A stretch of DNA of 37,117 nt, taken from NCBI GenBank assembly GCA_015852425.1, contig JAAAIG010000350.1, positions 1 to 37,117 of the forward strand, in the 5' to 3' direction. Within the stretch, counting starts at the first letter, position 1; every line of letters starts with the position of its first letter. The position numbers were made by a program, and so were the translations under genes. The notes under the pieces were generated by a model. It had not been told where the DNA came from. It saw only the letters and a list, made by a program, of their open reading frames with translations, and ran no database searches. The DNA comes from Gryganskiella cystojenkinii (Eukaryota > Mortierellomycota > Mortierellomycetes > Mortierellales > Mortierellaceae). Positions 1 through 8,947 of the stretch are shown one piece after another.

Positions 1-269
1 TTTCGCGGGTAGATTCATAACAGACTTGGCGATCCTTATTCAGACACATGAAGTAAATGCAGTATGCTTCAGTGTTGTCATTTTTGACATCCTGGGCAAT
101 AGCAACGAAATCCCGAAATACTTTCCTGTTCCCCCCCCTCCCATATCTTCCTCAGCAACACTGGTGCTCCTATCTCGTCAGGAACAGGACACGATCGAGA
201 AGAAGTGCAATCTCTGCTTACAAATCGCGCAATCGAGAACATTTCAGAGTCAACATTCACTATTCCCAA

Positions 270-1030
270 GAGGCCTGGCGATTTACTGCCCTTACTCAAT
301 GTCAATCCCTCCATCAAATACAAATCCAAATGACCTGTTCAAAATGGAAACCATCACAACGTTCCAATGTCAAGGTTTTTTTTCTTTCAGTTCCGCTGGC
401 CTTCCATTCAATCGCTCTTCCCTCCCTGATCTATACCAAGATCCTTTGGCCAGTTCTTCAAAAGACTTGACGCAAGGGCATTCGGATCTCCGCCTATCTG
501 AGTAATATATCATTATGTCGCGATCGAACAATCTCACCTCTACACACAGCTGGTCAATTACAAACTCAAGTCACTGGGTTCCCTAGTGAAGGACCGAAAT
601 CGTGTTTCAGCCCACCGAAAAGCTGGATGTTCTGGGCTTTACCATCGATGCCACGGCCATGCCTCTTTCAGCATCGGCCAACAAGATCCGTTATCTTCGT
701 CGGGAAGCGACCAAGATGCTCAACATAGGATTTTCCACGCTCAAGAGTCTCTCAGCTTTTGTGGGAGAGGCTATAGCAGCGACCTTGGTGATATTTCAGC
801 TCGACTAATGTCTCGCAACCTTCTCAGTCTCAAGAACTCGGCCCTAAAACAGCATCCTCCTGGACCGATCTCATCACTCTTGACCAATCTATCAAGGCGG
901 ACCTTTCATGGTCGATTGAACCGCCCAAGACACAAGTGCGAGTGTCGACCCTGTGTGTGCGACACCACAGCAACGATCCCCTAGGTGAACAAGTTCAGCT
1001 GAACTCAATCACCAGCCCTCATGTTTATCG
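270..1030 (+). pseudogene. DIRS-type retrotransposon RT/RNase H relic
   Basis: This is a decayed reverse transcriptase and RNase H connection, readable only by changing frame several times. Near 340 the phrase FKMETI matches the segment before the first RT catalytic block in DIRS elements. Around 380-510 broken frames recall the LPFGL...SP..FTK..RPVL...GIR.SAYL region, with the YLDD catalytic box destroyed. The clearest stretch, 602-808, reads KLDVLGFTIDATAMPL and then LKSLSAFVGEAIAATL, typical of the RT to RNase H junction in DIRS elements. After another frameshift, about 840-930 reads WTDLITLDQSIKADLSWSI. No tyrosine recombinase or terminal repeat is visible, so the copy is truncated at both ends. 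The family call rests on recognised motifs; Ngaro- or PAT-like subgroups are not excluded. Confidence 0.72.
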
Positions 1031-1308
1031 CGAGCAAGATTTGGCAACACTGCTTAGTGAGCGGTAAGCACGCAACAACGCGGAAGCACACTCTTGGCGG
1101 TTGACGGACCAACTAGAGTGGACGATCGTTCGATGATTCTTCCAGTACCTGGACAGACAGAAACGAGGAAGAAATAAGCACCAAAAGCAACCTGCAAGGA
1201 CTCGACAGTGTCTTTAATGGGGTCCAGAGAGAAAATCAGAAAGGGATTCGAACAAGAAAGGAGGAACACCAATTAAAAGGGATATAATGGGGGTATGGGA
1301 TCTAGTAA
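1031..1308. other. Spacer between DIRS relic and oxidase
   Basis: No convincing coding sequence is seen. The stretch probably contains further decayed retroelement sequence and the 3' flank of the minus-strand oxidase gene. Confidence 0.4.
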
Positions 1309-2799
1309 TCAAGGGAGGGGGATGGCTTGAGGAAAAGTAAATCTATTGTGAGGGTCAAATTTCTTTTTGATTTTCTGGAGACGGAGAATATTATCGCCAT
1401 AGTAGGCTTGTAGCCAATTGGGAAAGTCGTGCTCAATATAGTTTTGGTACGCTTCGAGATGGTAATCAGATCTATAGGCTGCCTTCATCTCCTTGGTGAT
1501 ATTAGTGGTCCACTCCAAGCACTCGAGACAGAAGGACCCAGGTGTGCCACTTGGGTCACTCCAGGCGATGAAAAATTGAATGCCGTAAAGCACACCACGA
1601 TGATTGTCAAACGCCGAAGATGGCGAACTCGGTTGATCAATCCTGCCACCCCAAATGTCAATTATGACACGTGTGGTGGTGCTGTTGTTGGGCGAGTGAC
1701 TTAGGTACTTGTGAATGATGTCCATCTCATCAGTGGATAGAGGTGTTCGGTAAAGGAGCGAGCGGCCTTGAAAATAACGGCCCCCCTTCCCGGCGGTGCT
1801 GTTGAGTGTACCACTCCCCCATTTGGTGGCAGCTCTCAGCCATGTGCCCTCAGCCATATCGATGTAGGTAGGCTTGCTTGGGATTTGGTTGAGCAGAGGA
1901 CCAATTGTCGTTCGGGCTTGTTCCTTGGAACCAAGAAAATTGGCGTTGATATGGATGGAGCTCGGGCTGAGAATCATTACGGCCATGATGTCATCAGTGG
2001 CAGATCGGCCCCATGATCCAAACGCCTCAATGGCAGACCGATATGTGCCCAAAGGATATGCAATAGAAAGGGTCGTCACCTTGCCAGGTGCCTGGTAGGC
2101 TTGGATCTTGAATTCAGTCACCAAACCGAAGGATCCTGCACCAGCTCCTCGCAGTGCCCAAAACAGATCACTGTTTGACGTGGCGTTGGCCTCCCAGACA
2201 TTGCTGTTAGCATCAATCATGGTTATGCTGACAATATTGTCAGAGAGCGGACCATACTTGCGGCCCACCATGCCAATGCCACCACCAAGTGCGTGTCCGC
2301 CAATACCGACCGTAGGGCAGGTCCCTCCAGGGATGAGATACTGGCCCATATCCCATAGCCTCGTGTAGAGGTCACCAAGACGAACGCCAGCCCCGACTGT
2401 AGCAATTCTAGTGCTGGCATCCACAGTGATCTTTTGGAACAAGTTGAGGTCAATTACCAAGGCGCCGTCTTTGCCCCCCATGCTGTAGCCTTCATATGAG
2501 TGACCTCCGGAACGCGGAGTAATAGTCACATTATGGATAGCAGCACATTGGATAATGGCTGCCGTGTCATCCTCAGAACTAGGGTGAAAGATGGCTGCAG
2601 GTTTGTAGTTAAATCGAAGACTGAATCCGAGCCTATCACTGTTGTAAGCTTCTGACGTTGGTGTACTCAGTACTGAATTGGATATGCCTTTGATATACAA
2701 GAGACAAGCAATTAAGTCAGTGGGACAGGTCGCGGTGGCCTCAGCGCTCGGACACATCACTGAGCCATCAACGATTGCTGCTGTTTGCTGACTGAACAT
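1309..2799 (-). CDS. AA7-type FAD-linked oxidoreductase (BBE-like)
   Basis: This protein of at least 496 residues has the FAD_binding_4 fold followed by a C-terminal BBE domain, as in berberine-bridge enzymes and glucooligosaccharide oxidases, which oxidise sugars or other alcohols with O2 and release H2O2. The FAD domain carries SGGHSYEG with His100 and GTCPTVGIGGHALGGG with Cys161. These are the two residues that attach flavin bicovalently in this family. The BBE segment ends with NYIEHDFPNWLQAYYG and KKKFDPHNRFTFPQ. The ATG at 2799 gives a complete domain, but codons up to 2841 stay in frame and encode a hydrophobic run (VVILCLLIMF) before a TAA at 2844-2842. A secretion signal starting in an upstream exon is therefore likely, and the true start is unresolved. 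No stop or frameshift lies inside. Substrate cannot be read from sequence. Extracellular location is inferred. Confidence 0.9.
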   Translation of the reverse strand: MFSQQTAAIVDGSVMCPSAEATATCPTDLIACLLYIKGISNSVLSTPTSEAYNSDRLGFSLRFNYKPAAIFHPSSEDDTAAIIQCAAIHNVTITPRSGGHSYEGYSMGGKDGALVIDLNLFQKITVDASTRIATVGAGVRLGDLYTRLWDMGQYLIPGGTCPTVGIGGHALGGGIGMVGRKYGPLSDNIVSITMIDANSNVWEANATSNSDLFWALRGAGAGSFGLVTEFKIQAYQAPGKVTTLSIAYPLGTYRSAIEAFGSWGRSATDDIMAVMILSPSSIHINANFLGSKEQARTTIGPLLNQIPSKPTYIDMAEGTWLRAATKWGSGTLNSTAGKGGRYFQGRSLLYRTPLSTDEMDIIHKYLSHSPNNSTTTRVIIDIWGGRIDQPSSPSSAFDNHRGVLYGIQFFIAWSDPSGTPGSFCLECLEWTTNITKEMKAAYRSDYHLEAYQNYIEHDFPNWLQAYYGDNILRLQKIKKKFDPHNRFTFPQAIPLP

Positions 2800-2904
2800 G
2801 ATGAGCAGACAAAGAATGACGACTATAGGGACAAATGGGAGTTACATAGATAAATCCAAAGGAAAAAGAGAGGTCAGTCACGGTTTGCAGGAATGAACAG
2901 TATC

Positions 2905-2990
2905 ATGCACCATGGATTTGAAATCTCGTCCCATTCTCTCAATCTCATGTATTCTAAACAACGCTCTACCACTGTACCCTTGATAGTCTC
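2905..2990 (-). other. tRNA-like sequence (degenerate or SINE head)
   Basis: The minus strand contains AGTGGTAGAGCG, a good Pol III A-box/D-arm. About 45 bases later comes ATTTCAAATCC, close to a B-box/T-arm, and then ATGGTGC, which looks like an acceptor 3' strand. The 5' acceptor strand does not pair with it and the D-stem is incomplete. It is more likely a tRNA pseudogene or a tRNA-derived SINE head than a working tRNA. It lies just upstream of the oxidase gene on the same strand. Confidence 0.35.
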
Positions 2991-2998
2991 ACATGTGA

Positions 2999-4195
2999 TA
3001 CCTGGACATCGGAGCTTCTTCACGCTCATGCTACATTCCATTTGAGTCTGTTACTGTATAGGTAATTACAGGTATAAGACAAGGTGAGATTTGCAGTAGC
3101 TATTGTACGATTGACAAACGAAATGGAAATCAGTCACATTGAGGGAACAGGTGGAGTTTACCTTGAGAGTGGGTGTACTCGAAGAAGAGAGGCAGATGGA
3201 CCGAGAGATGTACGTGTGCTTGGTCCTGGTTTAATATTAACAGAATAAGAAATTGCTATGATGAGTGGATGCAAGGCTGAGGTGAGACACCATAAAAAGC
3301 CAAAGCCAAACAAGATCGGGGCTAAGAATGCCGGCCTATAGGATATCATTGGATAACAGGATTGGATGTATTTCTTACCTTGTTCGTAGGGGAGATGTTG
3401 AAAATGGAGATGAAAACCAAAAACGATATGGTCCGGTATTTCAGTGTATATTGTGAAATGGCAAGGAAAACATGAAAAGCAAGGGCAGGGAAGAGGAAAA
3501 GAAAGGGCAGGGAAAATAAAGGGACAGGGACAAGGCGAGCTTCCAAAGAAATCAAGAGGTGTATGATACTGTAATCATGAGATGCTTGTAGAGTAGCGAA
3601 ACGATCGCCCACATAACTGGCTTGTGGCAGCCAAGCGTTCATATCGACGTTGTGTTTTGATCCTTTTATGTTTGTTCTACCTATCGGATTCATCAAGCAT
3701 CATTCTGAAGCGTTTCTGCATTGATACTCACTTCAGGATCCACACATCATCGCTCTGTGGTCGGCTTTCACTTAATATACATACCATTGAATACTTTACT
3801 TGAATCTACAGTACAGAACAACACCGGGGACAAACACTAGAGTATTTCAGTGGAATACGCCATCGAAAAACGCAAGGGATGTGAAACTCAAGGGGACGGA
3901 AAAGCGAGGGATGGGAACCAATGGTGTTGTTCTTTGGTGTCGCCCTTTTGGCGTCGTCCCTTTCTTTCCCTCCCCTTTTTTCCCTACCCTTTCTTATTCC
4001 CATCCTCGTTTTCCTTGTCTTCGCTTTCCCCTCCTTCGCTTTCTTTGTCCTCGCCTTCTATGTCATTGCATTCCTTGCCGTCGACTTCCTAGAAATACTG
4101 GTTTGAATGACACTTGGCAGCGATTGGCACGAGAATGAACACCCTAGGATAAACATACATTGCCGCTATGAACGCTTGGCTGCCACAGGCTATTT
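2999..4195. other. Repeat-rich spacer
   Basis: Minus-strand open frames at 3158-3349 and 3346-3696 have no recognisable domain and owe their hydrophobic residues to purine-rich runs such as that at 3475-3535. Segment 3960-4085 is strongly pyrimidine-rich (CCCTTTCTTTCCCTCC-like). No gene is supported here. Confidence 0.4.
3620..4190. repeat. Inverted repeat pair with 23-bp arms
   Basis: Arm 3620-3642 and arm 4168-4190 are reverse complements at 22 of 23 positions, with core GAACGCTTGGCTGCCACA. The same 17-base core appears again at 17078-17094. The arms enclose about 525 bp of pyrimidine-rich sequence without a gene. This could be a foldback/MITE-like element, but no target-site duplication was identified. 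Confidence 0.45.
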
Positions 4196-4198
4196 ATT

Positions 4199-4272
4199 CC
4201 TTGATGTTGTCCGTTGATGTTAATCCTTAATGTTGTCCCTTAATGTTGTCCCTTAATGTTGTCCCTTGATTT
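4199..4272. repeat. 13-bp tandem repeat
   Basis: About five units close to CCCTTAATGTTGT follow one another. The first ones are degenerate (TTGATGTTGTCCG, TTGATGTTAATC) and the last three nearly identical. A T-rich tract follows. Confidence 0.75.
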
Positions 4273-4715
4273 TTTTTTCACCCTTGAGGTTTTTTTTTTT
4301 CTTTTTCTCCTCTCTTTCATTGTGTTTTTGGTCATTTCGTCACATAAATAACGTGGATCCTGTGATTTTTTTCCCCTTGAATTTTCCTGATCGTGATGAT
4401 ATTCGGGGCGGCTCCAGATAAACCCAGGATATTCTTAGGAGTAACCTTAACACTGCAGATATGCAATTGATCCTTTGAGTCTCACGACACCTCTCCGTAC
4501 TTCTCATATGAGAATACAGATCGTAATGGCCAAGAAGACAAACAACCGCCAGCATAAGGGGTAGAAGATAGGAGGCCAGTGGAAAGAACGCGAAGTGGAT
4601 CAAGGACGACAAAGGAGTCTATACGTTTGAGAGATACATCCTTCATATAAATTCCTGGTCAATTCCTTCCAGAGTTTGCATAATCATCGACCTGGTCTAG
4701 CTTTAGAAGCCCAGC

Positions 4716-5833
4716 ATGACCAGACGTCGCACTACCTTAACGTTAATAATGCTCGCTACAGTTACTACATTCTTGTTCACCCCACATACGCCGATTCTAC
4801 CAAAACGTAGTACATCCAGTGTGCTATCTACTGGGATCTAGGCTCTCAGCAGACACTGGTACAGCCAAGATGCGGGTCTGTGGGATGGCGCTTGGTGGCA
4901 AAGTGCCAATGCCCTCACAACACTCGCTGACTTTGCCCTTCTGCAACCCGGCGTTGCGAATTCGCTGGAAATCGCCAACACTATTCAAAACACAGTCAAA
5001 GTGCACCTAACAAGTCTTCTGGCTTTATCAGCGAGTTCCACGACGACGAAGGGTGGTGGGCTTTGGGACTGATCCACTCGTATGATGCAACAGTGTCGAG
5101 AGCTATCTCGAAACAGCGGCAGATATCCTCAATGACATGCAAACCGGCATGGGGACACCTTGCAATGATTGGATATTCCGGAGCAAAGACCGCGAATTGT
5201 ATATCATTGTTGCTGCTACGTTAGCCAATCGTATCCCGTCTAACAAAACGTATGCGCAGATCGCAACCAATGAACGGAAGTGATTCCAAGGAAGCGGCAT
5301 GATCAATGGCCAGAGTCTCATCAATGAAGGCCTCGACGCAATCTGCAAGAACAATGGCTTTCAAACCTGGTATGTGAACCAGGGCATCATTTTGGGCGCC
5401 TTGGTGGAACGCTCAAAGGGCTGTCTACTGGGTGGCGACGTTCTCAACACTGCTAGGACTTTGGCCTCGACGGCCATCAGGACTCTGTCTAATCAAAATG
5501 GTATTCTCGTCGAGACAAACAAATGCGAGACACAAGCCAGTGCCTCTGGAGTTGATACCAAACAATTCAAGGGCGTCTTCATCCGAAACTTGGTCTATCT
5601 CAACCAGGTTATCGGCGACGGAGATATTAGAGCCTTCATCCTGAAAAATGCGACTCGGTATGGAGTAATAATCACGACAGCAACAACAGAATGGGCGTTG
5701 CCTGGGCTGGTCCTGTCATCGTTGCTAATGGTGCCTCTCACGGGAGTGCTCTAGATGCCCTGGTGACGGCTGCTCGAGTCGCCTCAATATTCATCTACAA
5801 TGATTACCGAATGCGATCAATAAATTGCGAATA
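4716..5833 (+). pseudogene. GH76 alpha-1,6-mannanase-like pseudogene
   Basis: The region encodes a recognisable but multiply frameshifted glycoside hydrolase family 76 protein (Dfg5/Dcw1-like endo-alpha-1,6-mannanase fold, which acts at the cell wall). The ATG at 4716 opens a secretion-signal-like run (MTRRRTTLTLIMLATVTTFL) that ends in a stop. From about 4855 the frame reads WYSQDAGLWDGAWWQSANAL. At about 5030 another frame gives EFHDDEGWWALGLIHSYDA with the family's catalytic Asp-Asp pair. Segment 5299-5650 (NEGLDAICKNNG, NQGIILGALVE, FKGVFIRNL) is in one frame. After a shift near 5655 the ending NRMGVAWAGPVIANGASHGS is in another. At least four frame breaks plus a TGA at about 5281 make it non-functional as written. 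The preserved motifs imply recent decay. Confidence 0.85.
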
Positions 5834-6049
5834 ACGACATTCACTTCCATTTCTCGACCAAGAGCGCGTTGATCTCCCTGTACTCGCTCCTCTCGCTCCT
5901 TTCCACCTCTGCACCATTTCTACAAAGGCATAATTCATATCGTTCAGTAATATCATCCGTAATATCTATCTGAATTGAGCAAGGTCATTTGATCGCTTTT
6001 GTCAGAATTGTAATTGCATGAATGAACATGATGAAGACGGAGTCAATGA
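5834..6049. other. Short spacer
   Basis: This is the 3' flank of the GH76 relic, with C/T-rich words near 5876-5915. No gene is seen. Confidence 0.4.
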
Positions 6050-6262
6050 CGCCCGTGAGTAGTTAGTCACATCCCCGTTCTGCTCAATAACCTCAGAGAT
6101 GCGCTGTGGCATACTTTCTTAGAGGCTGTCAAGATATTCCAAGAGGCTGTCAAGATATTCCTTAGGGAATTCTCCCAAATATCCTGCACTGTTCCCAGAG
6201 TTCATCGATCGACTCTGGCTCTGACCGTTATCAACGGTCCATTTTGCTGGCCAATCTCATCA
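6050..6262 (-). pseudogene. Tc1/mariner transposase C-terminal relic
   Basis: Read on the minus strand the fragment shows WPAK, then PKEYLDSLLE, then SMPQRISEVIEQNGDVTNY. This order is the C-terminal end of Tc1-type DDE transposases, which close with S(M/L)P.RI..VI...G..T.Y. Frames change between blocks and an in-frame stop is present. A segment of about 21 bp near 6121-6160 (GAGGCTGTCAAGATATTCC) is duplicated in tandem and breaks the domain. The catalytic DDE core is not visible, so only the last 60-70 codons remain. Confidence 0.7.
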
Positions 6263-6272
6263 CATACCACGC

Positions 6273-6504
6273 ATGCCCGACATTCCATCTGACCCCAATG
6301 TCCCTTGCAAGCTCTGTCGTCTACAATTCCCTGTCCGACCAGCGTTCTGTCTGACAATCAATAAGTCACAAGGGCAATACCTTACAGTACACTGGAGTCT
6401 AATTCAACAGCCCAGTATTTTCTCATGACTAGTTTTACGTCGCACTTTCTCGAACAACAATAAAAAGAAACTTATTTGAATTAAGAAGAGACCAGAAGAG
6501 TTAA
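6273..6504 (+). pseudogene. Helitron/Pif1-like helicase C-terminal relic
   Basis: The plus strand reads QFPVRPAFCLTINKSQGQYL. This is the conserved block near the end of Pif1-family helicases carried by Helitron rolling-circle elements. After a frameshift near 6415 it continues with FSHD, a stop, FYVALSRTT and RNLFELRR before a TAA at 6502-6504. FSHGQLYVALSR is the expected next motif. Walker A/B and the Rep HUH domain are absent. It abuts the Tc1 relic on the opposite strand, so one element probably landed beside or inside the other. Confidence 0.75.
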
Positions 6505-6612
6505 AATAGGTGCTATAATATCTGTGGCTTGGCTATAAGTCTAATCTGAGAGAGGTTATCAACCGTTGCAGTTTGGACACTTTTGTGTTATGGGAAAATG
6601 GACAACATTTTT

Positions 6613-6978
6613 TCAAAAGCACACACCGATTGGTTTTTTTTGAGTTAGGGGAAAAGCCCTATAAAAGTCCCCTTTTATGCCCTTGCATGCCTGCTCAAGC
6701 AAGTTTGATGAGTAGCTGTCTTTTGAGGTTTCCTGAAGGTTGTAATGACACTTATTCATGTCACCATATACGTTTTCATACTTCAGGGTACCCGCGCTGA
6801 TGAAAAACTCTGCTGCTTCATGGCACTCTTTCTTAGTCCTCCAGGTGAAAAAACATTGGCCATAACTGCCTCCACTAAATGCGACTGAGCTGGCTTGAAA
6901 AGAACAAAGAAATGCTGAGCAAAGCCCAATAGACACCAAACAAGGATACGCAATCACTGAGAGTGTGAAGAAACGCAT
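6613..6978 (-). CDS. Small secreted Cys-containing protein
   Basis: From the ATG at 6978 the frame encodes 121 residues starting MRFFTLSVIAYPCLVSIGLC, a good signal peptide with a short basic N-end and hydrophobic core. An upstream in-frame ATG at 7014 would add 12 residues in front of the signal and is less likely. The mature part contains about six cysteines in different contexts (FLCSF, GQCFF, KECHE, NKCHY, QACKG, GVCF) and no domain I recognise. Even Cys number and small size suit a disulfide-stabilised extracellular protein. The C-terminal end overlaps a T/A-rich stretch and may be altered by an intron or decay. Function unknown; effector-like roles would be speculation. Confidence 0.5.
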   Translation of the reverse strand: MRFFTLSVIAYPCLVSIGLCSAFLCSFQASSVAFSGGSYGQCFFTWRTKKECHEAAEFFISAGTLKYENVYGDMNKCHYNLQETSKDSYSSNLLEQACKGIKGDFYRAFPLTQKKPIGVCF

Positions 6979-7014
6979 AGTAATAATCTCAAAATGAGAA
7001 GATAATATTCCCAC

Positions 7015-8518
7015 ATAGTAGTATGGATAGTGCGGGATGTCAGATAGAGGGAAGAAATTTGGTCAGTTGCTGAATGAATGAACACTGCTACCACTCAAGC
7101 GAATTTGAGAACGTCATATAGCCCTACAAGAATTGCAGGTATAGTCAAGGCGTTGTGCAGGTCTTCTTGTCAGCGTGCTTGTGAGCGTTCTTGATAGAGG
7201 TCTGCGGAACACTTGGAAGGTTCTGTGAGGGAAATTGATTGTGTGGCGGCTCTTGTGGCGGCTCTTGCGATGGATCTTGCAGTGGTTGCTATGAGCGCTG
7301 GTGCCAGTTTAGAGTCTAGGATGTTGAGGTAGGATCGGAGATGTGTCAGTGAATCTAGGTGAGTGGGTGCGACTTCTTTATATATGTGAAGAAGGTTGTA
7401 GAGGAGATGAGTTACTGCCAATTGGGGAAGGCACACTGAGATGATTCTCGCTAAAATAATTAGAAGGATAGGGGAAAGATGCAAAAGGAATCAAGGGAGT
7501 GGATTCCAGAAAGAAAGAAAAAAACAGTCCAAGGGATCAAAGGGATGGACGCTAGACAACCTGGACAGGCAAAAGCAAAAGTAAAGAACAGTAAGGGCAT
7601 GGAGATGTGCAGGACAAGACCAAGGACAACACCAGAAACAACACAAGAGACAACACCGGTGGAAAACAGCAAGGGAAGGCAACAAGCAAGAGCAAGAAAT
7701 GTTTTGGGGACCCCCCACTGTCTTCCCGCAGGGTCTCGTAGGGACACAAGGGTTTCCGACGGTGCCCGGAGGGCCTGGAGGTGTGGCAAACTTCCCCGCA
7801 GGGGCCAGAAGGGTCCCAAGGGGTTGCTTAGGGTTTGTTGATGTTTTAGTTAAAAGCGAGGGCAGTGAAGAGTGAGGGCAGGATAGAGCGAGGGTAGGGA
7901 CAAGAAAGAACAACACCAAGGCGCGCTACTGCCAAAAAAATAAAAGTCAGACGCATGAAATGAGGGTGTGATCTACGTAGGGAGAAAGAAATAAGAGAAG
8001 GGGCAGAGTACCAAGAAAAAGAAGAGATGCAGTGAGGGAAAAAAAGAGTAGGGACCGCAGGATGATCAAGAGGATGCAAACAAATAATGGGAAGGACACC
8101 GAAAAAAGATAGGTGGTCCAGAAAAGGTGTGGGAGGGGACGCGGAAATAAGGTGGGGATGCAGAAAAAAACGGGAGATACGCTAAACAGAAGATGGGAAT
8201 GCTGAAAAAAGGGAGGGACGCTGAAAAAAAGACCAGGGTCCTTTTACGTTCATTCCTCCGACCATCTCCAATCTTCAAAGGGAGAAGGGATAACAGGGCG
8301 TTCTACTTAAGGGATCTTCCGACAATTGGAGGAGTATTTTTTTCACTCCTGGTGCCTTCTCTTCTGATACCCATCTCCTGCCTCTTCCTAATTCGACTTC
8401 ATTACACTCATAACTAGCTCTATCTTATAAATCCTGTGCATCTTGCAAGATTATATCTTCCCTCAATCTACTTCTTCCTTCCAACTCGTAATTTACTTTC
8501 CGACCCATCCTATTCAAA
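7015..8518. other. Low-complexity spacer
   Basis: Several overlapping open frames exist (for example 7170-7484 minus and 7479-7841 plus) but none has a recognisable domain. Purine-rich AAGGGA/AAGCAA-like words dominate 7480-8240. A GC-rich block lies at 7705-7830. Confidence 0.4.
7705..7830. repeat. GC-rich block with palindromic words
   Basis: The block contains CCCCGCAGGGG, a perfect stem with a one-base centre, a second CCCGCAGGG copy about 60 bp earlier, and GTGCCCGGAGGGCC. It contrasts sharply with the purine-rich flanks. Short GC hairpins of this kind are common in fungal mitochondrial DNA, so a mitochondrial-derived insert is possible, but I cannot show it. Confidence 0.35.
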
Positions 8519-8947
8519 ATGCTGCTCAAATACTTGCTTATTTTTACGTTCTTTGAGTTTCGTAGCTGCTGATCCTATTAATCCCATGCCAAGGGTTGCC
8601 AGCCCTGCATTGCCAAATGCTTATCTAAAGTCAGCAACAAATGCCAGAATTGCTGGAATGTCATCTCCAGGGACTGTGGCAACAACAGTTGTGATAAAAG
8701 TTGCCCTGCGGAAAACGCCTGCTTTAGTACCTGTCCCTGCCACACCTCCACCCCATCCACAACCCGAGCTCTTCTGCCCCCCTGCACCACTGGTGAACCT
8801 ATCTGTGGCTCTTGCTTTAAAAAGCCCTGCACTAAGCAGTCTGATTGTTGTGATGGCTGCGCCTGCAAAGCCCATGCCCCCGACTTTACAAATTCTTACT
8901 TTACTAAAAATTATTGTATTAATAGTTCGTCAGAGCACTATTACTGA
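8519..8947 (+). pseudogene. Cys-rich secreted protein, frame-broken
   Basis: An ATG at 8519 opens MLLKYLLIFTFF, a signal-peptide start. The same frame is then cut by TGA (8570-8572) and TAA (8579-8581). From 8582 it stays open to TGA 8945-8947 and encodes about 120 residues with some 20 cysteines (GCQPCIAKC, KCQNCW, DCGNNSCDKSC, STCPC, CDGCAC). Between the two parts the neighbouring frame reads SFVAADPINP, which would be a natural signal-peptidase site. This suggests two compensating one-base shifts around 8550 and 8585, or sequencing errors. A tiny intron there would be abnormally short. The overlapping frame 8436-9011 is longer but Pro/Ala-rich and looks like the shadow. Role unknown; extracellular Cys-rich protein inferred. 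Confidence 0.45.

Noticed and set aside
26..505. 159-residue plus-strand open frame at the left edge
   Set aside because: Only a short part (FKMETI) fits the retroelement relic, and the rest is explained by frameshifted RT sequence.
7479..7919. Overlapping frames of 119-142 residues on both strands
   Set aside because: They traverse low-complexity purine-rich and GC-hairpin sequence and show no motif.
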